64,000 nt of DNA from the NCBI GenBank assembly GCA_024693365.1, contig JAILLF010000031.1, forward strand, positions 62,001 through 126,000, written 5' to 3'. Source of the stretch: Acetatifactor sp. (lineage in GTDB: Bacteria; Bacillota; Clostridia; Lachnospirales; Lachnospiraceae). The position numbers were made by a program, and so were the translations under genes. Of this stretch, positions 26,827 to 35,095 are shown one piece after another; positions within the stretch are counted from its first letter, which is position 1, and every line of letters starts with the position of its first letter. The notes beneath the pieces are model-generated. The model was not told the DNA's origin. It ran no database searches and saw only the letters and a list, made by a program, of their open reading frames with translations.

Positions 26827-29547
26827 ATGAGAAGAAATAAGAACGAGTTGCGTTACGTCGGACTGATCATGGAGGACATCTTTACGGAGTTTGCCAAGGA
26901 AGTCATCCGCGGCGTCGTCAATGCCGCAAGGGAACAGGAAAACATCCGGTTGGTACTCTTGGTCGGAAGACAGAATGAAAACAAAAATGTTGGAGAAAAG
27001 CAATATATTTATAAGACCGTCTATAACACGATCTATCATCTGGAGGAGAGCTGCAAATTCGACGGACTGATTCTGACGCTCCCGAACATGTGGGCTGTGG
27101 AGAAGGACTCCTTTGGGCTGGAACGAGTGAGCAATTATTCCAAAATTCCCAAGGTGTTTGTCGCAACGCGTAAGGAGAACGAGACGACGGTCAATTATGA
27201 CAACGAAGCCGGGATCCGGGAGACGATCGATTATCTGGTAAACAGCTGCGGCGTAAGAAGGATTTGCATGCTGGGCGGGCGCACGGACAACATGGATGCA
27301 ATGGAACGGAAGCGCATTTTCAAAAAATGCCTGGAAGACAACCAGATTCCATATGACGAATCCATGTACGAGACGGCGGACATGTCGACAGGGTGTACGG
27401 CGGAGGCGTCCAGGCTTTTGGACAGAAATCCAAACACGCAGGCGGTTTTCTGCGTTAATGATCCAACAGCCGTTGCATTGTATGCCGAATTAGAGCGCAG
27501 GGACCTGGTTCCCGGAAAGGACGTATACGTTTTTGGATTCGACAATACTCTTGCATCCAGTTCCATGGTGCCGCCGCTGGCTTCCATTGGACCAAAGGAT
27601 GAAACGCTGGGGAAAAGGGCGCTGGAAACATTGTTGGAAAAAATGGACGGAAAACAAGTTGAGTCCGTTATGTTAGACACGAGACTGTACGGAAGGGCAT
27701 CCTGCCCCTATGACAGATACGAATATACGATCAGGGAACTGCTTAACGTCGATGAGGCATTCATTTACCGCATGTTTGATGATTGCTTTTACCGGTATAA
27801 GAATGAGTATTTTGACAGCAAGGACATCAACCTGAAGCGATTGTTTTATGAGTTTATTTCCCGGATGCTCTATTCCATGAAAAGACGATACTTAAGCACG
27901 GAGGAATTCGAGGAAATCGGAAGGCTGATCGATATCTTTTATGATAACGGGGCCATGGATTATACGGATGCCACGAAATTCCTGCAGTGCGTGGAAAGAC
28001 TTCAGAGCGCCATGAATTTCCTGCAGAAATCCGTTTCCACGAGTAACATGAATAACCGGCTGTTTACTCGCATGAAGGACCGGGCGATTCTTTCACTCTC
28101 CAGTCAGTGGAACAAGAATGCCAGCCACGTCAACGCGGGCCGCGGGGTCATGCAGGATTTCCAGATTGAAACAACGGACTTTGACAGGTCAGGAAGCAAT
28201 TCCGTGGAAAACATCATACGTCATTTTGATAAGCTCGGGCCGAAAAATGCCGCCCTGTACCTCTATGACGAACCGGTAGATTTTAATCCGAAGGGCGTGA
28301 CGGTATTCCCGGACCATCTGAATCTTCGCTGCGTGACGAAAGCTGGAACTCTGTACGTCATACCACCGGAGAGGCAATATTGCACAATAGAGAATATATT
28401 CCAAAAAAAGGAGATTCCGACAAAGTGCCTGGGCTACGTGCCTTTTCCGGTCTTTTTTGGCTCAAGAATCTATGGATTGATGGTCTGCGAACTTACGCAA
28501 GACATTCCGGAGCGGGGAGAATACATTGTCAGCATGCTGAGCCGCGTTTTGTACCTCAACGACATGGAAGTCATCAATTCGCCGGCGGAGACGGAGCAGA
28601 TGAAAAGAGCGAGGCAGGACAAGAAAAAACAGGAGATTTTTGGCCAGATCGCAGAAGGCCTTGCTTCTCATTATGACATCATCTATTACGTTAATTCCGT
28701 AAGTGCAAATTACATGGAATTCAAGGCGAATAACATTTACGGAAATCTTGTGGTACAGGAGGAAGGCCGGAATTTCTTTGAAGAGACAAGGAGCAATGCC
28801 AGAAAGCTCGTGCACTCGGAGGACCGGGACCGCATTGTGACGATACTGAGCAGGGATCACATGATCACGGCGTTGGAGGACCGCAAACAATATCAGGCGG
28901 ACTACCGCATGGTAATTGAAGGGAAAACGCAGTATGCGAGACTTACGGTCACGTGGGGAAGCGACCACGTACACTTCATCATTGGCGTGGAGAACGTAAA
29001 TGAAGAAGTGCGCAGGGAGGAAGAGCACGTGAAGGCCCTGCAGATGGCAAATGATCTTGCGCGTCGGGACGGGCTTACCGGCGCAAAGAACATCACTGCC
29101 TATCATGAGATGGAGGATGCCCTGCAAAAAGACATGGATGCGAAAGCAGAGGATCTGGTGTTTGCCATTTGCATATGTGACATCAATTATCTGAAGCACG
29201 TCAATGACACGTATGGCCATAAGGCCGGAGATGAATATATTCGTTCTGCCTGCAAAATGATTTTCGAGATCTTTTCGCACAGTCCCGTTTTCCGCGTGGG
29301 CGGCGATGAATTTGCCGTCATTATGAGAGGATCGGATTATGAGAATCGGAACCGGTTGCTGAAGAAGATCCGCACGAAAGCGTTGGAAAACCAGCGGAAT
29401 AATTCGGGACCGGTGGTGGCATCCGGCATTGCCGTTTTTGACAAGAAGGCGGATCACAAGGTTTCGGAAGTGTTTGAACGGGCTGACGGCATCATGTATG
29501 AGAATAAGAATCATCTAAAAAAATTAAAGGCAGCGGAGGGAGAGTAA
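26827..29547 (+). CDS. LacI-type periplasmic-binding-like sensor fused to GGDEF diguanylate cyclase
   Basis: A 906-residue protein without signal peptide, so cytoplasmic. Residues 1-290 resemble the sugar-binding core of LacI regulators (LRYVGLIMEDIFTEFAKEV, FVATRKEN, VFGFDNT) but lack the helix-turn-helix. A middle region of ~300 residues is mostly helical and unrecognised, then a PAS-like stretch (about 600-730). The C-terminal GGDEF domain (RVGGDEFAV near 825) has an intact signature and should make cyclic-di-GMP; no RxxD inhibitory site is seen five residues before it. It follows the FIST-EAL gene by 15 bp, giving an opposing enzyme pair. Confidence 0.87.
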   Translation: MRRNKNELRYVGLIMEDIFTEFAKEVIRGVVNAAREQENIRLVLLVGRQNENKNVGEKQYIYKTVYNTIYHLEESCKFDGLILTLPNMWAVEKDSFGLERVSNYSKIPKVFVATRKENETTVNYDNEAGIRETIDYLVNSCGVRRICMLGGRTDNMDAMERKRIFKKCLEDNQIPYDESMYETADMSTGCTAEASRLLDRNPNTQAVFCVNDPTAVALYAELERRDLVPGKDVYVFGFDNTLASSSMVPPLASIGPKDETLGKRALETLLEKMDGKQVESVMLDTRLYGRASCPYDRYEYTIRELLNVDEAFIYRMFDDCFYRYKNEYFDSKDINLKRLFYEFISRMLYSMKRRYLSTEEFEEIGRLIDIFYDNGAMDYTDATKFLQCVERLQSAMNFLQKSVSTSNMNNRLFTRMKDRAILSLSSQWNKNASHVNAGRGVMQDFQIETTDFDRSGSNSVENIIRHFDKLGPKNAALYLYDEPVDFNPKGVTVFPDHLNLRCVTKAGTLYVIPPERQYCTIENIFQKKEIPTKCLGYVPFPVFFGSRIYGLMVCELTQDIPERGEYIVSMLSRVLYLNDMEVINSPAETEQMKRARQDKKKQEIFGQIAEGLASHYDIIYYVNSVSANYMEFKANNIYGNLVVQEEGRNFFEETRSNARKLVHSEDRDRIVTILSRDHMITALEDRKQYQADYRMVIEGKTQYARLTVTWGSDHVHFIIGVENVNEEVRREEEHVKALQMANDLARRDGLTGAKNITAYHEMEDALQKDMDAKAEDLVFAICICDINYLKHVNDTYGHKAGDEYIRSACKMIFEIFSHSPVFRVGGDEFAVIMRGSDYENRNRLLKKIRTKALENQRNNSGPVVASGIAVFDKKADHKVSEVFERADGIMYENKNHLKKLKAAEGE

Positions 29548-29551
29548 GACA

Positions 29552-31120
29552 ATGGGCTTTTTGGACAGACTGGCTAGTTTTAACGATGCCGTAAACGGAT
29601 TTGTATGGACGACGGTGGGAGTTTGGCTTCTGCTTGCCACAGGCATTTTGATGACCGTGTTGACGCGATTTTTCCAAGTTACGCACGTAAGACACTGGAT
29701 GAAAAAAACGGTTGGTTCCATGTTTGACAAAAAGGTTATGGGACATACCGGAGAGAAGGCGTCAATTTCGCAGTTCCAGGCACTCTGTACGGCGCTTGCC
29801 GCAACCGTCGGCGTTGGAAACATTGCCGGCGTTTCAGCAGCTATTATGACGGGTGGCCCAGGCGCGGTATTTTGGATGTGGATGGCTGCATTCTTTGGAA
29901 TGATGACGAACTACTCCGAGAACATTTTGGGTATTTATTACCGGAGAAAGAATCACGGCGGCGAGTGGTCCGGCGGCGCCATGTATTATCTGCAGGACGG
30001 ACTTGGCGGATACAAGGGCATGAAGAAGCTTGGAAAGGTTCTCGCCATTGTCTTTGCCATCTGCGCGGTGCTTGCATCCTTCGGCATCGGAAACATGGGC
30101 CAGGTGAACAAGATCGTCATGAACTTTACTTCAGCCTTTAACGTAAAGGCTTTGTCGGAGCAGGTGCTCTATACCTCCGGCGGAACGGACGTAACGCTCT
30201 ACATGCTGATCGTCGGCATCGTGATCATGATTTTGGTTGGCGTCGTGGTCATTGGCGGTCTGCAGAGAATTGCAATTGTTGCGGAGAAGATCATTCCTTT
30301 CATGGTGGTGACGTACGTAATCGGTGCGCTTGTCATCATTATTGCCAACATTGGTCAGGTGGGAACGGCGTTTGGTCATATCTTTAGCATGGCCTTCTCA
30401 AAACAGGCAGCCTGGGGCGGTGCGACGGGCGTAGCCTTTAAGACCATTATTACGCAGGGCTGTAAGAGAGGCGTTTTCTCAAATGAGGCAGGTCTGGGAA
30501 GCTCCGTTATGGTGCATTCCAATTCCAACGTTAAGGAGCCTGTAAAGCAGGGACTTTGGGGCATTTTCGAGGTGTTTGCCGACACGATCATCGTATGTAC
30601 CATGACGGCACTGGTGATTCTTACCTCCGGCGTGATCGACTTGACAACCGGCGCTGCAAAGGCTGAGACGGACGCAACGCTCGTGGCAGAGGCCTTTAAC
30701 ACGATCTTTAAGGCAGGTAACGTGGAGTATGGCCGATATTTCGTGGCCATCGCCATCCTGCTGTTTGCATTCACGACAATCCTGGGCTGGTCCCATTATG
30801 GTACAAAGGCCGTGGAGTATCTTGCAGGCAAGAATGCTCCCGTGGTGACAAGGGTTTACAAGTTTATCTTTGTGATCATGATTCTTTCCGGGGCGCTCAT
30901 GACCTCCTCCATCGCATGGGATATCTCCGATACCTTTAACGGCATGATGATGATCCCGAACCTTATCGGCGTTCTTGCCATGAGTCCCTTGGTAATGAAG
31001 CTGACAAAGAATTACGTGGCACGCAGATTAAAGAAGCAGGACGTGGAACCAATCCTGTCCTACGACCCGGCCATTGAAAAAGAAAATGCAAAGATCATAA
31101 AGGAGACGGGAGAAGACTAA
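29552..31120 (+). CDS. Sodium:alanine/glycine symporter (AGCS family)
   Basis: A 522-residue polytopic membrane protein (about 11 transmembrane helices) of the AGCS family, taking up alanine or glycine with Na+. Family blocks are visible: FQALCTALAATVGVGNIAGV, TGGPGAVFWMW, GGAMYYLQ and GVFSNEAGLGS. It begins four bases after the GGDEF gene, whose end holds its GGAGGGAG ribosome site, and ends one base before the radical SAM gene, so it is part of the operon. FIST domains are thought to sense amino acids, which would fit an amino acid transporter here; that is inference. Confidence 0.94.
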   Translation: MGFLDRLASFNDAVNGFVWTTVGVWLLLATGILMTVLTRFFQVTHVRHWMKKTVGSMFDKKVMGHTGEKASISQFQALCTALAATVGVGNIAGVSAAIMTGGPGAVFWMWMAAFFGMMTNYSENILGIYYRRKNHGGEWSGGAMYYLQDGLGGYKGMKKLGKVLAIVFAICAVLASFGIGNMGQVNKIVMNFTSAFNVKALSEQVLYTSGGTDVTLYMLIVGIVIMILVGVVVIGGLQRIAIVAEKIIPFMVVTYVIGALVIIIANIGQVGTAFGHIFSMAFSKQAAWGGATGVAFKTIITQGCKRGVFSNEAGLGSSVMVHSNSNVKEPVKQGLWGIFEVFADTIIVCTMTALVILTSGVIDLTTGAAKAETDATLVAEAFNTIFKAGNVEYGRYFVAIAILLFAFTTILGWSHYGTKAVEYLAGKNAPVVTRVYKFIFVIMILSGALMTSSIAWDISDTFNGMMMIPNLIGVLAMSPLVMKLTKNYVARRLKKQDVEPILSYDPAIEKENAKIIKETGED

Positions 31121-31121
31121 A

Positions 31122-32510
31122 ATGAAAACGACAAAAAGAGAAAGAGAATATGCACTTATGCATTTTGGCGAAGTGCATCACACGACGTTAAACCCGGAAG
31201 GTCCCGGCGTCGTAAGAATCCACTTGGTTCCGCCGGCGATCAGGGATGGCGAGGTCGAGGACAGCGTTGCCATCATCAACGGACAGGACGTGATCCCCGT
31301 GAGCCGTTCCTGGAGCATTTTGCTCACGGAATTCATCGAGGAAGTGAATAAATACGCAGGACGTGAGATTACGGATGAACAGGCAACGGCCATCGTCGAC
31401 GAAACCTGCAAGAAGGTGAAAAAAGTATATCCGGTCGTACTAAAAAGCAGGCTGAGAAGAGACATCCAGACGATGATGGAAACCTTTAAGCACGTGGCAT
31501 ACGGTGAAGAGGTGAATGAACCGATTGCTTATATCAACATGGGAGAGTATGCGCCTTACATGCGCGCACCCCACAGAATGGACCTAATGGTGAGTGCCAT
31601 GACCAAGGATGGTAAATGGCACTGCAATCAAAACTGCGTGCACTGCTATGCAGCAGGACAGGAACAGTCCTCTGAGAAGGAGCTGTCCACGGAGGAATGG
31701 AAGGCCATCATTGACAAGTGCCGTCAGGTTGGCATACCGCAAGTGACCTTTACCGGCGGCGAGCCGACGATGCGCGAGGATCTTTTTGAATTAATCGATT
31801 ACGCAAAATGGTTTATCACAAGGCTCAATACCAATGGCGTTAAGCTGACGAAGGAGTATTGCGAAAGCTTGAAAAAAGCGTCTCTTGACAGTGCGCAGAT
31901 TACGTTCTATTCCTGCGACGAGGAGATTCATAATCAACTGGTTGGCGCGCCCAAGTATCAGGATACCGTTGCGGGAATTGAGAACGCGCTGGCAGCAGGC
32001 ATCAACTTGAGCATCAACACGCCTCTGTGTACGCTAAACCGCGACTACGTAAAGACCTTGAAGTTCTTGCATGAAAAAGGTGTTTTGTACGTTACCTGTT
32101 CCGGACTCATCACGACTGGTAACGCCGCAAAGGAGGCATCGGAAAACCTCCAGCTGACGCTTCCCGAGATCCGTGAGATCTTAAAGGAGGCCGTGGAATA
32201 CTGTTATGCTAATGGCATGGAGATCAGTTTCACGTCCCCGGGGTGGGTGGATGACAAGTTCTGTAAGGAGCTTGGGATCAGCACGCCGAATTGTGGCGCT
32301 TGTCTTAGCAACATGGCCATTACGCCGGGAGGGAACGTGGTTCCCTGCCAGAGCTGGCTAAATGACGCGCCTTTGGGAGATTTCCTAAAGGATGACTGGG
32401 AGAAAATCTGGAACGGCGAGACTTGTAAGATTCGCAGGGCATATTCTGCCACCATGCGCAGTGAATGCCCGCTTAGGATCGTTCGCAGAAAGGCAGGTAT
32501 GGAGAAATGA
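31122..32510 (+). CDS. Radical SAM/SPASM enzyme, candidate peptide-modifying
   Basis: A 462-residue radical SAM protein. The cluster motif is CNQNCVHC (CxxxCxxC) near residue 168, followed by TFTGGEPTMRED. The C-terminus carries a SPASM-like auxiliary cluster region: NCGACLSNMAITPGGNVVPC and later SECPLR. The N-terminal ~120 residues (NGQDVIPVSRSWSILLTEFI) resemble PqqD/RRE-type peptide-recognition folds. These features are typical of enzymes that modify ribosomally made peptides. It is coupled on both sides: one base after the symporter, and an ATGA overlap with the Cys-Ala-tailed membrane protein, its likely substrate. Confidence 0.87.
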   Translation: MKTTKREREYALMHFGEVHHTTLNPEGPGVVRIHLVPPAIRDGEVEDSVAIINGQDVIPVSRSWSILLTEFIEEVNKYAGREITDEQATAIVDETCKKVKKVYPVVLKSRLRRDIQTMMETFKHVAYGEEVNEPIAYINMGEYAPYMRAPHRMDLMVSAMTKDGKWHCNQNCVHCYAAGQEQSSEKELSTEEWKAIIDKCRQVGIPQVTFTGGEPTMREDLFELIDYAKWFITRLNTNGVKLTKEYCESLKKASLDSAQITFYSCDEEIHNQLVGAPKYQDTVAGIENALAAGINLSINTPLCTLNRDYVKTLKFLHEKGVLYVTCSGLITTGNAAKEASENLQLTLPEIREILKEAVEYCYANGMEISFTSPGWVDDKFCKELGISTPNCGACLSNMAITPGGNVVPCQSWLNDAPLGDFLKDDWEKIWNGETCKIRRAYSATMRSECPLRIVRRKAGMEK

Positions 32511-33691
32511 AAAACATAAGAAAAGTTGTAATTTTTGCCATACTGCTGTTTGTAATGATCCCGTTTTTGGGGACTACCGTGCAGGCGGCTGACCTGGACC
32601 GGATCGAGGATTATGAGATCACCATCGACGTAAATAAAGACGGAACGCTGAAAATGCTCTATCATATCGAGTGGAAGGTATTGGATTCCACGTCTGAAGG
32701 GCCCTTGGAATGGGTTAAGATTGGAATTCCGAACAAAAAGTACGTTTCCATGAAGAAGCTGACGAGTAATATCAAGAAGATTGCTTATTATTCCGACGGC
32801 GGAAGCTTCGTGAGGATTGACTTTGACAAGAAGTACAAGAAGGGTGACGTCGCAACCTTTGAATTCGAACTGATTCAGGACTATACGTATCAGATGAATC
32901 AGTTTGTAGACGGTGAGACGGTTTACGGATTTACGCCCGGTTGGTTTAATGAAATCAAGATCGACAAGCTCGTTCTTCGCTGGAACGCCGACAAGGTGAA
33001 AAGCATTGATCCCAGTACCGAGAAGCAAAGTTACGGTGACGGCACGTATTACGTTTGGACGAAGGAAAATCTAAAGCATGGCGAAAAATTCCCCGTGCAG
33101 GTGATCTATCCCAACAGCGCATTTAACTTTGATCCGGAGAAGACCAACATTGACGGACAAAAGGGAAGCGTGTCGGGAGCCGTTGCGGCATCCATCATCT
33201 TAGCACTTGTCTTTATCGTGAGTATAATGATAGTTGTCAGCGCCTTGATCTATGAAAAAAATGCGAGACTTGGAACAACGAAGATCACTCGTACAAAGAT
33301 TGTATATCATGAGACCTGCCCTGGCTGCGGAGAACCGAGAAAGGACGGGGAGAACAATTGTCCATACTGCGGCCAGAGCTTTATCAAGAGCGAGGAGATC
33401 ATCAAGGAAGAAGAGATTCCGAAGGAAGAAAAAGCACTTCGCAAGATCAAAACAGATGGCACCTACCCCTACGCGTCCATGCCGCACACCTACATGCACG
33501 TGCACGTGACGCACGTGCCGCCTACTACGACGACGCGGTCTTCCAGCGGCTGTGCACACAGCAGCTGTGCCTGCGCCTGTGCATGTGCCTGCGCCTGTGC
33601 CGGCGGCGGCAGGGCCGGATGCAGCACCAAGGATTTCTATAACACGAATCTTAAGCTTCGCCAGCTGGAGATGAAGAAGAGGGCGAAATAG
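32507..33691 (+). CDS. DUF2207-like membrane protein with zinc ribbon and Cys-Ala repeat tail
   Basis: A 394-residue protein: signal peptide (1-27, cut near VQAAD), an extracytoplasmic beta-rich domain like the N-part of DUF2207 proteins (about 30-215), one transmembrane helix (about 225-250), then a cytoplasmic part with a zinc ribbon (CPGCGEPRKDGENNCPYCG), a charged helix, a His-rich patch (HTYMHVHVTH) and a tail with eight Cys. Six of these alternate with Ala (residues 354-365), followed by GGGRAGC. Its ATG overlaps the stop codon of the radical SAM gene. The tail lies on the same side of the membrane as that enzyme. It might be a modified peptide segment or a metal site; no function is known. 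Confidence 0.85.
   Translation: MKNIRKVVIFAILLFVMIPFLGTTVQAADLDRIEDYEITIDVNKDGTLKMLYHIEWKVLDSTSEGPLEWVKIGIPNKKYVSMKKLTSNIKKIAYYSDGGSFVRIDFDKKYKKGDVATFEFELIQDYTYQMNQFVDGETVYGFTPGWFNEIKIDKLVLRWNADKVKSIDPSTEKQSYGDGTYYVWTKENLKHGEKFPVQVIYPNSAFNFDPEKTNIDGQKGSVSGAVAASIILALVFIVSIMIVVSALIYEKNARLGTTKITRTKIVYHETCPGCGEPRKDGENNCPYCGQSFIKSEEIIKEEEIPKEEKALRKIKTDGTYPYASMPHTYMHVHVTHVPPTTTTRSSSGCAHSSCACACACACACAGGGRAGCSTKDFYNTNLKLRQLEMKKRAK
33551..33622 (+). repeat. Cys-Ala codon repeat region
   Basis: Six consecutive TGY-GCN codon pairs (33566-33601) with one Cys upstream (33551) and one downstream (33620). Codons vary between TGT and TGC and between GCC and GCA, so the protein repeat is kept despite silent change, arguing for selection rather than recent slippage. 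Confidence 0.85.
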
Positions 33692-33734
33692 ACGGGAATG
33701 GAAGCATAACGAGAAAAAGACTGGAGAGAAAAGC

Positions 33735-35000
33735 ATGAGTAAAAGCATGAAGATTGCCCCGATGGGATGGAACAGCTGGGATTGCTATGGCGCTGCCGTG
33801 ACGGAAGACATTGTCAGACAGAATGCGAAATTTATGGCAGACAATTTGAAACAGTATGGATGGGAGTACGTGGTGGTTGACATCCAGTGGTATGAGCCCT
33901 TGGCCACGAGCCATGCATATCATCCCTTTACGGATCTGTGCATGGATGAGTATTCCAGGCTGATCCCTGCCCCTAACCGATTCCCTTCCTCTGCGGACGG
34001 AAAGGGTTTTGGACCTTTGGCAGAGTACGTACATTCCCTTGGACTAAAGTTTGGCATTCATATCATGAGAGGAATTCCAAGACAGGCCGTACATCAAAAT
34101 ACAAAGATCCTCGGAACGGACAAGACGGCGCGGGAGGTTGCAAAGACGGCAAGCATCTGCGTTTGGAACAGCGACATGTATGGCGTGGATCCTCACAGAG
34201 AGGGCGCAAGGGCGTATTATGACAGTATATTTAAGCTCTATGCATCCTGGGGCGTTGACTTTATCAAGTGCGATGACATCGCCAGGGAGATGCCTCATTG
34301 CGAGGAGGAGCTCATCATGCTCAGCGAGGCGTTAAAGAACTGCGGACGGGAGATGGTACTCAGCATTTCGCCCGGTCCCGCGCCGCTTGACAAGGCAGAG
34401 CTCTTTAAGCAAACCTGCAATATGTGGCGCATCACGGATGATTTCTGGGATAAGTGGGAACTCCTGTATGACATGTTCCAGAGGGCGGAAAAGTGGTGTA
34501 CCCATACCGGAGCCGGACATTGGCCGGATGCGGACATGCTTCCCGTGGGCCCGATCAATCAGGTTTACGGAAAGGAAAACTGGACGAAGTTCACGGAGGA
34601 CGAACAGATCACAATGCTGACGCTTTGGAGCATTTTCCGTTCTCCGCTTATGATCGGCGGTGAGATGACGGGATTTGATGATTTTACAATGAAACTACTC
34701 ACCAACGAAGAGATCTTGAAGATGCATCGCAACGCAAGGCATTCCCATCAGATTTTCCGCAGGGTTGCCGGCGGCGTCGAATATGTCGTATGGATGGCAG
34801 TCTCCGCCGAAGGCGGGAATTACCTTGCCGTGTTTAACGCGGGAGAAGAGGACGGAACGCTTGAACTTGACTTGGCAGAGCTTGAGATCTGCCGCGGGAT
34901 TCAGGTGAAGGAGCTTTGGTCGGGAGAAGAAGGATGCGCGGAGGGCATTCTCTCCATTCCCGTGAGAAAGCATTCCGCAAAGGCATTTTTCTTCGCCTGA
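33735..35000 (+). CDS. GH27 family glycoside hydrolase (alpha-galactosidase type)
   Basis: A 421-residue cytoplasmic (no signal peptide) GH27 enzyme. The (beta/alpha)8 barrel shows the family opening APMGWNSWDCYG, the nucleophile Asp in VDFIKCDD (near residue 180), the acid/base Asp in MWRITDDFWD (near 236), and GHWPDADMLPVG. A short beta-sandwich domain ends it. Expected to remove alpha-galactose or a related sugar, possibly side chains of galactomannan, which fits the mannan locus downstream. It starts 43 bp after the Cys-Ala protein gene with its own GGAG site. A 34-bp duplication overlaps its stop codon. Confidence 0.92.
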   Translation: MSKSMKIAPMGWNSWDCYGAAVTEDIVRQNAKFMADNLKQYGWEYVVVDIQWYEPLATSHAYHPFTDLCMDEYSRLIPAPNRFPSSADGKGFGPLAEYVHSLGLKFGIHIMRGIPRQAVHQNTKILGTDKTAREVAKTASICVWNSDMYGVDPHREGARAYYDSIFKLYASWGVDFIKCDDIAREMPHCEEELIMLSEALKNCGREMVLSISPGPAPLDKAELFKQTCNMWRITDDFWDKWELLYDMFQRAEKWCTHTGAGHWPDADMLPVGPINQVYGKENWTKFTEDEQITMLTLWSIFRSPLMIGGEMTGFDDFTMKLLTNEEILKMHRNARHSHQIFRRVAGGVEYVVWMAVSAEGGNYLAVFNAGEEDGTLELDLAELEICRGIQVKELWSGEEGCAEGILSIPVRKHSAKAFFFA

Positions 35001-35043
35001 ACGCTGCCGGGGCAGGAGATTTTTCTTGCCTGAACGCTGCCGG
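34985..35043 (+). repeat. Short direct duplication at the end of the GH27 gene
   Basis: Two near-identical copies of about 25 bp (34985-35010 and 35019-35043, ending TGAACGCTGCCGG in both), differing by a one-base deletion. The first copy contains the GH27 stop codon. It looks like a small tandem duplication. Confidence 0.75.
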
Positions 35044-35095
35044 ATGAAAGGCAAAATGACTTAAAAAATGACGGAAAAAAGAGGCATAAGACGTA

